Assembly (NCBI GenBank): GCA_030278955.1
Contig: JAOANR010000003.1
Span: 19,987,050 to 20,051,049, forward strand
DNA: 64,000 nucleotides
From: Hygrophila difformis
Lineage: Eukaryota; Streptophyta; Magnoliopsida; Lamiales; Acanthaceae
Direction: 5' to 3'
Shown here: piece after piece, positions 11,816-22,900 of the stretch
How positions within the stretch are numbered: position 1 is the first letter of the stretch
Layout: the number at the start of each line of letters is the position of its first letter
Position numbers and translations under genes: made by a program
The notes under the pieces: generated by a model
Seen by the model: the letters and a program-made list of their open reading frames with translations, nothing else
The model's database searches: none
What the model was told of the DNA's origin: nothing

Positions 11816-12099
11816 GATTTCACCCCCATATTGATGAGAGTAACCAGTTGAAAGTCTAGCTAAAGGGCGTTGGCCCTGCTTTTATCGCACATCCTCCAAA
11901 GATGACCCGGTACTTATACAAAAATTCTGCAACATTGAAAACGTGCGCTTTCGGGAGCACAGTTTCCACATGATTAATAAAAAAAATGACAACTCAAATA
12001 TATCCTTAAACTCATTCCATTAATCATAACTCTTTCATTTAATAAATTCAAACTTGATATTTCAGAAAATACTCGTGTGTGGAAATCTATCAAAAGTTT

Positions 12100-12782
12100 A
12101 GATGTAGGTTCCTGAGATCTTAATTCTCCTATATAGATAAATAATAACCTAATTAGATTGGCTTCAAAGACAAAAAAAAAAAAGTTAGAATAAATCAAAA
12201 TGAAGCAGGAACTGTGTTTCACAATTTTATTAAAAAAAGTTACTAAAACAATAATTATTGTTATTATTATTATCTGAAATTTTTTGGAAACATATACAGC
12301 CAGTAAATATTTGATAAATGCGTTTTAGCATAGAGTTAGTATACATAATATATATCTATATTTTTAAAAATAATTTACTTCCTACTCTCCTAGTTGATAC
12401 ATCAAGAAAAATGACCAATAATGAATTAACAAGATTAAAATGATTAACCTAAACACACACATATGAATATACTCTTTACACCTAGGTGGAATCATGTACT
12501 AATTCAAGTAGTTAAACGATTATCTAACCTGGCTTCAGCTTGATCAATGTGGAGGAGTCTTATATCATAAGCTCTTTGTTTTTTTTTTTTTTGATAGAGT
12601 ATTGTATGAAGTAAGAGTAAAGACCACTCTCTTCTTAACAAGCCTAATCCTAATTAAGGACAGTTAAACTAATTAATTGAGTGAAGCATAACAGGCTTAT
12701 TTCTTATCGAGTATTCTATTAATTATTTGGGCTCGAGTTCAACTCATTTACTTAATATATTAAATTAAGCTTAATATATATT
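12100..12782. other. Left flank of the protease array (inverted relative of 56,191-56,888)
   Basis: Non-coding. It matches the reverse complement of 56,191-56,888, e.g. GTAGGTTCCTGAGATC and AAACATATACAGCCAGTAAA. At 12,099/12,100 it joins LTR-A directly, whereas on the right side repeat R and a copia fragment (56,889-58,408) lie between flank and LTR-C. The left side therefore probably suffered a deletion. Confidence 0.65.
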
Positions 12783-12897
12783 GGGGATGTATCAGCGGAT
12801 TCACTAGCAGATAGCAGATTCGGAGAGAGAATTGTGAGAGGATATGCTATTTCAATCCGCTATATGCTCCTAAATCTACTTACAACCAAACACACCC
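12783..12897. mobile_element. Small MITE (115 bp), Tourist/PIF-like
   Basis: It starts GGGGATGTATC and ends CAAACACACCC, so the ends are an imperfect inverted repeat. ATT occurs on both sides (12,780-12,782 and 12,898-12,900), a 3-bp TSD as for PIF/Harbinger elements, though the preferred TSD there is TTA or TAA. The inverted paralogue at about 56,205-56,225 is an empty site with one ATT. Confidence 0.7.
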
Positions 12898-12900
12898 ATT

Positions 12901-13652
12901 ACCTCTAATCATGTCTAGTTTTGATAGGGAGATAAGCGAAAATATAACTCTGGCACGCCCTATTTCTCTCCATTCTCATGTATCCGCCCTCCCCCACTCT
13001 TCTCCCCACGTGTTCTTTAAGATGATGATGTACTCATCTTCCTCGCTTAAGCCATATCCAACCGCTAGCATCGCATTCAGTTTTTCAAATCCATAGTTGA
13101 TGTCCTTAAACACACCCTACAAATATATACATTGAACATTAGAAATTCTTGAGGGCGTTGTAACACAAATGTATGTGTTACTTTGCACAAAATGACTTTA
13201 TGCTTACATTATTATTGGACACAAACATACCTCTGTATATCCACAAAATTCTTTGTTGGTATTGAATACAATATTGACTGGCTGACGAGCAATTGATTTC
13301 AAAAGATCATGCTCGTCGTTGTCGTGCAAGCGGTCGAAGCCGTTAATCGTAACTATTCTAATTTATTCATAAAACCATAACACCATGATAAAAAAACAAA
13401 AAAAAAACTTAAAATACAAAAAAAAATTCAAAAATAATATGTTACCCTATTTGCTTGGCAGCGTCCTTTTTTTACCCGAGTATGGGAAGTCGACTTCCTT
13501 GTGAAGCTCTTTGGACACTATGTATTTTAATGCGATGTCTACCCAACCTCCCCCCTCTTCCCAGTGATATGTGCAATCCACCAATTGTTTAGACAATTCT
13601 ATTAGATTGTCTGTCACAATTTTGTGAATTCCCTCGGCAGTGGGTGCTGTCT
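12901..13652 (-). pseudogene. CP1: papain-type cysteine protease fragment
   Basis: Minus-strand exon-like blocks: about 13,652-13,450 (TAPTAEGIHKIVTDN... then KQLVDC and LHKEVDFPYSG), 13,357-13,232 (GFDRLHDND...QPVNIVFNT) and 13,115-12,915 ([12 protein letters not shown]), joined by GT-AG introns. They match the C1A family from just after the active-site Cys motif, which is absent, to the end of the mature domain; His and Asn motifs are present. A frame change at the GGRADT/GGYMRMER point breaks the last exon. It cannot make an active protease. It forms the left arm of a tight palindrome with CP2. Confidence 0.85.
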
Positions 13653-14400
13653 AGGGAAATCACAAAATAATGATAGACAATATAATAGAATTGTCTAAAC
13701 AACAATTGATGAATTGCTCATATCACTGGGAAAATGGAGGAGGTTGGGTAGACGTCGCATTAAACTACATAGTGTCCAAAGGGCTTCACAAGGAAGTCGA
13801 CTTCCCATACTCGGGTAAAAACGGGCGTTGCGAAGCAAATAAGATAACATATTATTTTTGAAATTTTTATTTTTTGTATTTTATGTTTTTTTTATATCAT
13901 GGTGTTATGGTTTTATGAATAAATTAAAATATGATTTCCAGGATGGAGCAATAGTTACGATTAGCGGCTTCGACCGCTTGCACGACAATGACGATCATGA
14001 TCTTTTCAAAGCAATTGCTCGCCAGCCAGTCAATATTCTATTCAATACTAACAAAGAATTTTGTAGATATACAGGGGTATATTTGTGTACAATAATAATA
14101 GTAGGCATAAAGTCATTTTGTGCAAAGTAACACACATATTTTTGTTACAAAGCCCTCAAGAATTTCTAATATTCAATGTATGTATTTGTAGGGTGTGTTT
14201 AAGGACGTCAACTATGGATTTGAAAAACTACATGCGATGCTAGCGGTTGGATATGGCTCAAACGAGGGAGAGGAGTCCATCATCTTGAAGAACACGTGGG
14301 GAGAAGAGTGGGGGAGGGCGGATACATGAGGATGGATAGATATAGGGCGTACCGAAATTATATTTCCGCTTATTTCCCTATCAAAACTAGACATGATTAG
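13653..14400 (+). pseudogene. CP2: papain-type cysteine protease fragment
   Basis: Mirror image of CP1. Exon-like blocks lie at about 13,660-13,840 (IIELSKQQLMNCSYHW), 13,942-14,076 (GAIVTISGFDRLHDNDDHD) and 14,192-14,395 (HAMLAVGYG and KNTWGEEWG). Acceptors TTCCAG and TTTGTAG and a donor at GGG/GTATAT are visible. The donor of the first intron is changed from GGGTAAC to AGATAAC. The last exon runs into TGA right after WGRADT, by the same frame change as in CP1. The catalytic Cys exon is missing. Confidence 0.85.
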
Positions 14401-14550
14401 ATTCAGCGTAAGATATATTAAGGACAGTTAAACTATTTAATTGAGTGAAGCGTAACAGGCTTATTTCTTATCGAGTATTCTATTAATTATTTGGGCTCGA
14501 GCTCAACTCATTTACTTAATATATTAAATTGAGCTTAAGATATATTACCT
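14401..14550 (+). repeat. CP tail repeat
   Basis: A 3'-flanking block (GTGAAGCGTAACAGGC, TCGAGTATTCTATTAATTA, GGGCTCGAGCTCAACTC) also found at 12,650-12,780, 51,956-52,100 and, inverted, 56,205-56,330. It links neighbouring protease copies tail to tail. Confidence 0.7.
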
Positions 14551-14856
14551 CTAATCATGTTTAGTTTTGATAGGGAAATAAACAAAAATATAATTCTAGC
14601 ATGCTCTATATCTCTCCATCCTCATGTATCCGCCCTCCCCCACTCTTCTCCCCACGTGTTCTTTGATGTACTCCTCTCTCTCACTTAAGCCATATTCAAA
14701 CGCTAGCATCGCATGCAGTTTTTCAAATCCATAGTTGACATCCTTAACCACACCCTACAATTACATACATTAGAAATTCTTGAGGGCTTTGTAACAAACA
14801 TGTGTGTTACTTTGCACAAAATGACTTTATGCCTAATATTATTATTGTACACAAAC
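14551..14856 (-). pseudogene. CP3, last exon and part of intron (rest at 51,141-51,310)
   Basis: Minus-strand last exon (14,754 down to about 14,556) with [10 protein letters not shown], followed upstream by intron sequence up to the solo LTR M. M is inserted in the intron a few bases from the preceding exon; the split gene resumes at 51,141. TSD CAAAC is at 14,852-14,856 and 51,136-51,140. Confidence 0.8.
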
Positions 14857-15574
14857 TGCAACACCCCGGATTTGATAACCCAGGCCGGGATGCCACCGCC
14901 ACACCTCCTTAGCAAGACACGGATTCTCCGGGCTTGCTAAAGAGATGCAAGGCTATGGGTATTGAAGAGAGTTTTAAAACCAGTCCGGAATTTATTTAAA
15001 AATATTGATGTAGTCTCATCCACACATAATAGTAATAATAATATGTCGCAGCGGAAGTAATAAAAATGGGGCCGACATGGTCAAAACACGGGTTAACAAA
15101 CCCGTATTAACAAACCCGTATGCAAGTCATGTAAAATAAATAACTAAATGTCCAAAGTAATCCCCCGATGCATGATCATGCTCCGTACTCTGTAATAGAA
15201 AAATAAACAACGGGTTTTATCAGTATATAAAATACTGAGTAAGTTAATCCCTAACGTAACAATAAAGGAGTTTTAAAATTTTAATAATTAAAAACTCATT
15301 TTTAAGCATGCATATTAAAATAGGCAATAAATTAATTAAATTTAAACATGTAGTTTGACTAATTAATAGGCAATAATTTAATTTAATTCATACTCCTAAT
15401 CATGCATGCAAACAATCCATTTACCAATTTAAAATATAAGAATTTAATTTGTCTACTTGAACATGCATTTAAATTCATAAATAATATTTTAAGCATGGTA
15501 TAAAATTTAAGACATAATTTAAATGCATAATTAAAGACATAAATAAATAAATAAATAAATAACAAGAGATTAAG
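14857..15574 (-). repeat. Solo LTR M, segment 1 of 3 (3' end)
   Basis: In plus reading it starts TGCAACACCCCGG, the complement of the Tekay LTR end CCGGGGTGTTGCA. It contains the conserved hairpin (15,221-15,237) and AG acceptor. It is interrupted after TTAAG (15,570-15,574) by element G and continues at 28,199. No PBS or internal region belongs to it, so it is a solo LTR. Confidence 0.87.
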
Positions 15575-16190
15575 TGTAATACCATAGAAATTGCCCGATA
15601 TATATGTATGAATATATATATTTTGATCAATTCACTAAGTAGATTTTTAATCAAATCTATATATATTTATATGTTCAAATATGTGCTTAAAGATTAGTAT
15701 ATTATTTTCTACAAAACATACTTTGAAAAAAATTATATATATTTGTCTTTTCAAATAAATATATGGATTTCAATATCAAGTGTAATAAGTATATGGTTCA
15801 TAGAATATTTTAAATCCATATACAAGTTTATATACACATATATACCTTGGTCTTGAAATAATCTTTCCAAACATGTACACATGTATATACATGTATATAT
15901 TTACATGTTTAAATTATAATGAGAATTATCTATTTTCTATATATCCTTGATTAATCATTCTACCCATATTTTTTTTATGAATTATTCTAGAATGCCATAA
16001 TATAATTGGGAATAATTTGACTATGGTTTGAAATTGTAGGGTGGAATATTAATCATATCTTGTCATTTTCAAATAAAGAATATATTCCTTTTTGAAGCTA
16101 TGTATGACTTACAAGATCACAAAAATTCCCACATTATGATTTTTTTTAAGATAAGAATCTTAATATATATATATATATAAAAAAAAAAAA

Positions 16191-16224
<34 letters not shown>

Positions 16225-16276
16225 GTTACTGTAGCATGCTACTGTAGCACGCTACTGTAGCATGCTACTGTAGCAG
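16225..16276 (+). repeat. TACTGTAGCATGC tandem palindromes
   Basis: Four copies of TACTGTAGC separated by ATGC or ACGC. Each GCTACTGTAGC is nearly self-complementary. The identical array lies in the 3' LTR at about 25,583-25,634. It sits after the A-run, in what is probably U3. Confidence 0.75.
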
Positions 16277-17952
16277 TCGGGATTTATGTGTTTTTGGGAC
16301 TTTTTGCCATTTTTTGGGTCCCAAAGGTGGGAATCTTGATCTATCACGGGTGTGGCATCTTTTTGGATGTTATGTAATCAATCCCATCCCCATTCTCAGC
16401 CATTTTCATCAATCATTCACCCCAAACTCTCCAAAAACTCTCCCAAAAGCCAAACACTCTTCCGACGAACTTCCGGCGACTTTCCGACGAGTTTCCGGCA
16501 ATCAAATCCAACCAAGGTAGGGTGTAGATCAAGGATTTGCAAGCATTGGATTGTTGGTAAGGTGTAAATCAAGTTTACTTATTGCTTTAAGATCATAATC
16601 AACCTTCTAACTTACGGATCTTTACTTGCAAAACACGTTCGTAGCCAAAGGAGAAGAAGAACGTGTTGCGTAGATCCGTTCGTGGCGATTTTGGACAAAT
16701 CGATCAACTCTAGAACGTTCAAGAACTCACTCACTGTAAGTTAATAACTTACATATCAATATGGGTGGTTTAAAGACATCCGAAACATTGGATCTTAAAC
16801 GAAACGTTGAAATCAAACCTAAAAACCCCAATCTACGTATTTTCTGAAATCCGACCAAAACTCTTACTTCGAGCGTTCAAACCTGAAAACTCAAAACTAA
16901 GATTTTGATCCTAAGATCTTAAGCTATATTGTGTAAAAATTTCAGAGATTTTTATCAAGTTTTGATACCCCAAATCAAGTCGGACATATTCTGCGTTTTT
17001 AAAAATTTTCAAAAGTTGACAGATTTCATAACCGAACTTGATGAGCTTATTTCTATCATTTCTAGTCCAAACCAATCTTCATGATCTAAACAAAAGTTGT
17101 AGATCTATGAGTCTTGAATACCTCTGTAAAATTTCATGCACTTTCATTAAGATTTGCTATCCCAAACCGTGTCAAACATATTCTGTGGTGCATGAACCTT
17201 TCGGAAACTGAGACAGATTTTAAGACCGAACTTAGTAGATTAATCTGACTTAATCCGTGATGAATTTGCATAATTTGCCTCTAATAAAACTCGTTTATTT
17301 TGATGTCTTTTAAGTGCCTGTAAATTTTCAGAATTTTTGGAGTTCATTTGACATGTTAAAAAGTCAAATCTTTGACAGATGTCAAACCTGAATCCTGACA
17401 GCTTTTTGTTTGTGTAGAAAACTTGATTTTTGACATGCTTCCCATCATTTTTCCCAAAAACTCAAAACATGAAAGTTGTTCATTGGGATGTATTTGAGCT
17501 ACTGTGAAAATTTCAGATTAATCGCCTAAGAAATGGATTTTTAAACTGAAAAGGCGTAAACTGTGACATCGATCGGTTTTAAACTTGTGAAATTTTGAAA
17601 TCTCTAAACAACGATCGAAATCTTGTGATACGATAAAGTTGTATTTTTGGAAATCCCGTTACACTAAAGTTGAAACGATATCGGTTTCATTGGGGGGTGA
17701 GTGCTCTGCAGGGTGCCCTCCTAATTATTCATTTTGTGCCAAAACGGCAATGATGATTACGCGCGAAAGATTGCCAAAACGGCATCTTATATTTTTGGGC
17801 CTATCCTCTCGGGTGTATCCGTATGGGTTACTCGAGGCTTGACGGAGCGGTACTGGATATGGCGTATTTGGTCACAAGAGACCAACGGCCTACCCTCTCG
17901 AGTGTATCCGTATGGGTTACTCGAGGCTCGACGGAGTGGTACTGGGTATGGC

Positions 17953-18178
17953 GAATCGGCTGCGGCCGCCGGAATACCGGCTAAATGAGATGATACTTAT
18001 GAAATTGGCTGAGGCCGCCGGAGCACCGGCTAAATGATATTATTGATATTGGCTGCGGCCGCCGGATCACCGGCTAAATGATATATATTGTTGAGATGAT
18101 GGCGTAACGGGAAATATATATTAAAAAGCTCAGATTTTATGAAATTGGCTGCGGCCGCCGGATTGCCGGCTAAATTAA
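17953..18178 (+). repeat. CpG-rich LTR minisatellite (G, 5' LTR)
   Basis: Four units carrying TGGCTGCGGCCGCCGG followed by CCGGCTAAA, spaced 45-100 bp. The core holds a NotI site. The identical set is in the 3' LTR (27,311-27,536). Related LTRs M and M2 hold about eight tighter units. Confidence 0.8.
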
Positions 18179-18445
18179 ATATTGTTGAGATGGTGGCGTA
18201 TCGGGGTGAATTTTTAAAAGCTCAAATTTTTATTTACTTACTTACGGCGTTTTTCATGTTTTTAAATCATGTCTTAAATAATTGCCCATGCTTAAGTTTT
18301 AAATTATGAAATTAAATGTGTCTTTAAAGTATGCAATTATATTCGCATTTTTTTTAAAATAAAAATGTTTTTATGCATGACAAAAAGTTTTATCTTAATT
18401 ATTAAAAATCTAACCCCTTTATTGCTATGTAAGGATTGACTTACT

Positions 18446-18463
18446 CAGTATTTTATAATACTG
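18446..18463 (+). other. Conserved LTR hairpin
   Basis: CAGTATT-TTAT-AATACTG, just 5' of the pyrimidine tract and AG. It recurs at 27,804-27,821 and in M-type LTRs. N LTRs hold TCAGCAA-GT-TTGCTGA in the same place, so the pairing is kept with changed bases. Confidence 0.65.
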
Positions 18464-18838
18464 ATAAAAACCGTTGTTCATTTTTTTTCTGTTACAGAGT
18501 ACGGAGCATGATCACTCATTGGGGGATCATTTTGGACACTTAATTATTTATTTTACGTGACTTGCATGAACGGGTCTGTTTAACCCGTGGTTTGGCCATG
18601 TCGGCCCTATATTTTAAATTCCACTGCATACACTTTACTTCCGCTGCGTACTTTATATTCTCGCTGCAACTCTGATTTAGTATTTTTAAATTACTTATGA
18701 ATGGGCTGTTTGAACGTATTAAATTCTGAAAAACCATAGCCTTGCATCTCTTTAGTGAGCTCGGAGAAACCGTGTCTTGCTAGGGAGGTGTGGCGGTGGC
18801 ATCCCGGCCTGGGTTACCAAAACCGGGGTGTTACAATG

Positions 18839-18850
18839 TGGTATCAGAGC
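18839..18850 (+). promoter_or_regulatory. Primer-binding site (tRNA-Met) of element G
   Basis: TGGTATCAGAGC, three bases after the 5' LTR end. Full match to the plant initiator tRNA-Met 3' end. Confidence 0.92.
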
Positions 18851-19378
18851 CCGGAATATTTTTAAACTATTATTTTTAAGTATTATTATTCTTAAAGTTA
18901 TTATTTCTAAACTAGTAATATATTTTAAAGAGCCCAATTATTATTTTGAAATTAAAACCCAAATTTTTAGCCCAATACATGTATTTTTAAATAAAGCCCA
19001 AATGTGTATTATTTTGAGCCCAAAAAAATTTTATTTACTTAGTGTAATATTTTAAACCCAAGGATTAATTATTTTTGGCTCAATATTTAAGTATCATGAT
19101 AAGCCCAACTATTTTGGCCCAATAACCTTGTTTTTATTTAAAGCCCAAATAATTTATTTCTTTCGGCCCAATATAACGGCCCAAACCTTTTATCCTTATT
19201 TTAGTCTATCCATGGAATAAATTTATTTTTTTTAAAACCCATGGATAAATAAATGCATGCACAAAAAAAATTTTTTTTTTTATCAGGGGGAATCATCACT
19301 GCATGTGCATATTGCATTTCTATACCTTATAGAACCTAGAAGCGTTATGTTGTAACCTAGATCTTTTTCTTGCGCTAG

Positions 19379-19705
19379 ATGGCTAACCAAGACATGATGA
19401 ACTTAATGGTCAAAATGATGAACGCTCACTTTGATTACCAACAAACCATACAACAAATGGAACATCGTATGGCCCAATTGGAGGCAAATCTGCACCATAT
19501 GGGAAGCTTAAGAGAGGCGGACCACCACCGCATAAACCAGCTCGAAGACCAAATCCAAAACCTCACTACACAAAATCTATGTTTAAAGGAGCTTGTTGAT
19601 GCTCATGGGGATGACTTGAACCACATTTTCGATGACCTACTACCGCCAAGCCCGGTGGAGGAAGATCCGGAGGAGGATCCCACCACTGTGCCGGAGGACG
19701 CCTAG
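19379..19705 (+). CDS. Small coiled-coil ORF upstream of gag (108 aa)
   Basis: An ATG after TTGCGCTAG opens a 108-aa frame: Met-rich start (MANQDMMNLMVKMMNAH), Gln/Leu-rich heptad-like centre (about residues 20-75) and an acidic, Pro-rich end. It has no known domain that I recognise. It is in the same frame as gag (600 bases between starts) but separated by stops. Element N has a homologous frame at 30,368-30,967 with the same start context. Conservation of start, frame and coiled-coil character across two diverged families argues for a real protein, perhaps a Gag partner; its role is unknown. Confidence 0.65.
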   Translation: MANQDMMNLMVKMMNAHFDYQQTIQQMEHRMAQLEANLHHMGSLREADHHRINQLEDQIQNLTTQNLCLKELVDAHGDDLNHIFDDLLPPSPVEEDPEEDPTTVPEDA

Positions 19706-19978
19706 AAATGATAGGAGGATCCTATTTTGGTATATCCTATCACTTGTAAAAAAAAAAAAAATAAATAAATAAATAAATAAATCAAGTTTTTGTTTGAACA
19801 CTCTCTATTCCAAAAATTATGTTGAATTCCCAAACAACAAATCCATCTCAAACGCACGGCTCATTTAAACCTTGAAACCCAAGACCCTGAAACCCTAGAC
19901 CCTGGGGTTTCGATAATCATTGTATAAACCCTTTATTATATTTTCCTTAAAATCTAAATCACTTGTTCTTGCAACAGA

Positions 19979-22900
19979 ATGGCACCGAGAGGGAGACCGC
20001 GCGTCCAGCCCATTCCTCCCAATACCAACGAAATACCTAGGCAACCTGACATGCCGATACCAAACGTGGGTGTACACGCTCAGGAAGAGCCAGCAGGCCC
20101 TATACCAGACAACATAGGTAATCGCCTGCGCACTCTAGAAGAGGTTCTCATTGCGATAGGGAACGCGCAGGTGAACCAAGGCCAAACGGCTGCGGCACCT
20201 CCACCACAAGCTCGCATTAATTACCTAGCCATGGTGAACCCATACCAACCGCCGCACTATGCAGGCGAGGAAGACCCTGCAAAACTAGAGGAGTGGATTA
20301 GGACCTTCGACAAGTTGTTAAGCGCAGTTAAGTGCCCAGAAGGGGAAAAGGTGCATGTGGCCTCATACTACTTGGGAGGTGAAGCAGACGACTGGTGGCA
20401 AGCCACCCAGGGAAAGATACAAGAGGAAGATGTGCCCTATTCATGGACTGAAATGATGGAACTGCTCAGGGACCGATTTTACCCCCTGAGTACGAAGGCG
20501 GCCATGTACGAGGAGTTTTTGGCACTGAAACAAGGCGGGCAGACTGTACAAGAGTATTACACTCGATTCAAGGAGTTGGTGCGCTTTGCACCAAGACTAG
20601 TACCGACAGACGTAGAGAAGGCACAAAAATTCGAGATGGGATTGAACTTGTCCATACGGGAAGTGATCACTGCTGTCCATTACCCGGACCTGCAAGCAGT
20701 GTATGATCGTGCAGTTGCTGTTGCGAGGGTGCAACAACTGAAGAGGAGGATGAGTGGAGAGTCCAGCCGGGGACCTCAGGGGCAAGATAAGAGGAACAGG
20801 GATAACCGCACCGGTAACAATTCTGGAGGAAACAACTTTCGGGTAGGCCTGAACAGACCCCCTCAGAACAACAATAGGGGAAATGGTGGGAGAACATTTT
20901 TCCAGGGTAACCCTGTGCCACCATGCCCAAGATGTGGGAAACCTCACTTGATTAGGGGATGCCCCCAACAGGGCACATGCTTCAGGTGTGGTCGATTTGG
21001 TCATCGGGCGAATGAGTGCCGGACTCGAATTGAAAACATCACCAAGCGAGAGGACTTGATTATGGGGCCAGCACAGCCTCGTAACCAAAATGGACGGAAT
21101 GGTAACTATCAAGGGTACAGACCCCCTCAGAACCAGAATCAACGCCCTCCACAGAATCCAAATCAGCAACAGAATCAGAACCCGAACCGGGATCAGCCGG
21201 GCAACCAAGGACGGCCCATGGGGAGATTGAATGTTATCAACCAAGCAGATGTGCCTATGCAGGGTGACGTGATGGCAGGTACATTCCATGTTTTAAGTAC
21301 ACCCCTTAAAGTTCTGTTTGACTCAGGAGCTAGTTGTTCGATTATATCATCAAGAGTCTTATCTGAACTAGATCTACCTAAGTGCGAACTGATTAACTTA
21401 GAAATTCAACTACCATCAGGAGAGGTAGTACCATGCTCTAAACGTTATAACGGGATTCCGATAGTTATCAAGAACATAGAATTTTTCGCAAACTTGGTAG
21501 AATTTAATTTAAGGGACTTCGACGTTATACTGGGAATGGATTGGTTGACCCGGTATAAAGCGGTAATAGAATGTCAAAAGCAGAAGATCACCTTGTCGAA
21601 AGGTAGGGGAAAGAGAGTCATCTTTTACTCTCAACCCCCTAAGAGGAGCAACAAGGTTGTTAACGCTCTCAAGCTTCGTAGCTTAATGCATAAGGGATAC
21701 GCGTTGTATGCATGCTACGTTCACAACCTGGAGGCGGAAGAGAGCAAGGTTGACGACATCCCAGTGGTGAGAGAATACCCGGACGTATTTCCTGAAGACA
21801 TCCCTGGTATGCCACCTGAGAGAGATCTTGAATTCACCATAGATCTCATTCCGGGAACGGAACCTGTCTCGAAGGCCCCTTACCGTATGGCACCACTGGA
21901 AATGAAGGAGTTAAAGGAACAACTCGAAGAGTTGTTGGAGAAAGGATACATAAGACCAAGTACGTCCCCGTGGGGAGCACCGGTCTTATTTGTTAAAAAG
22001 AAGGACGGAGGACTACGCCTTTGCATCGATTACAGAGGACTCAATCAAGTGACCATCAAGAACAAGTATCCATTACCAAGGATTGAAGACTTATTTGATC
22101 AATTGAAGGGGGCGTCGGTGTTCTCAAAGATCGACTTGCGATCCGGTTATCACCAGCTGAGGATTGCGGAGAAGGATATTCCGAAGACGGCATTCCGAAC
22201 TCGTTATGGACACTACGAGTTCACAGTATTATCCTTTGGGTTAACAAATGCACCTGCAATGTTCATGAACCTCATGAACGATGTATTTAGAGAATTGTTA
22301 GATCAAAGCGTCGTGGTGTTCATCGACGACATCCTGATCTACTCGAGAAGCGAGGAGGAGCATTCCCAACATTTGCACCAAGTGTTAGGGATTTTGCGCA
22401 AGAACCAACTCTATGGCAAACTATCCAAATGCGACTTTTGGTTGAAGGAAGTAGCATTCCTTGGGCACATAGTATCCGCCACTGGAGTTTCAGTGGATCA
22501 GGCAAAAATTTCGGCGGTGACGGAATGGGTATCGCCAACGAGTCCAACTGAAATACGGAGCTTCCTTGGGCTAGCTGGTTATTATAGGCGATTTGTGAAG
22601 GACTTCTCAAAAATCGCACGCCCGTTGACCCAGCTGTTGAAGAAAGGGGTAAAATATGACTGGACCAGTGAGTGTGAGTCCGCGTTTCAAGAACTGAAAA
22701 AGCGACTCACCAGTACACCCGTACTAGCACTACCATCAGAGAATGGTGACTTCGAGGTTTACAGTGATGCTTCAAAGGAAGGTCTAGGATGTGTTTTGAT
22801 GCAAGACTCGAGAGTCATTGCATATGCTTCGCGCCAATTGAAACCTCATGAAGCGAACTACCCAACGCACGACTTGGAGTTGGCGGCAGTCGTGTTCGCT

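Larger units (their letters stand above)
8065..12099 (+). mobile_element. LTR-A: long LTR of a retrotransposon, 3' end truncated
   Basis: No coding sequence is supported here. Its 3' part (about 10,870-12,099) is homologous to the last third of the 4.5-kb LTR of element B (39,830-42,199), ending at the same AAAAGTTT motif but lacking the terminal CA. The reverse complement of 58,409-60,900 matches it from about 8,700 onward (shared landmarks CTAAGGTGTGAAATACTTT, GTCCGGATACA, GTGCGCTTTCGGGAGCACAG). I read it as an LTR or solo LTR related to B. The left boundary is not defined; 8,065-8,440 is GC-rich, leader-like sequence, and a small (ATT)n tract lies near 8,479-8,504. Confidence 0.55.
17697..18497 (+). 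other. Putative intron within the LTR leader
   Basis: It starts GTGAGTGCTCTGCAGGG (a strong donor) and ends in a T-rich tract plus GTTACAG before AGTACGGAG. Donor and acceptor are conserved in the M, M2 and M3 LTRs, and singly in N LTRs, while the sequence between changes in length (about 520-920 nt). Splicing is an inference; no transcript is available. Confidence 0.45.
15575..18835 (+). repeat. 5' LTR of element G
   Basis: 3,261 bp, TGTAATACCATAG to GGGGTGTTACA. It carries an A-rich tract (about 16,180-16,224), TACTGTAGC repeats, a conserved intron-like block, a CpG-rich minisatellite and a hairpin. Short frames inside it (e.g. 16,314-16,520) have no recognisable relatives and are not called. 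Confidence 0.97.

Noticed and set aside
12901..14400. Functional cysteine protease gene
   Set aside because: Active-site Cys exon missing, splice donor damaged, and the last exon changes frame in every copy examined.
20597..21289. Minus-strand ORF of 230 aa opposite gag of element G
   Set aside because: Shadow frame of the gag-pol coding sequence, no recognisable domain.
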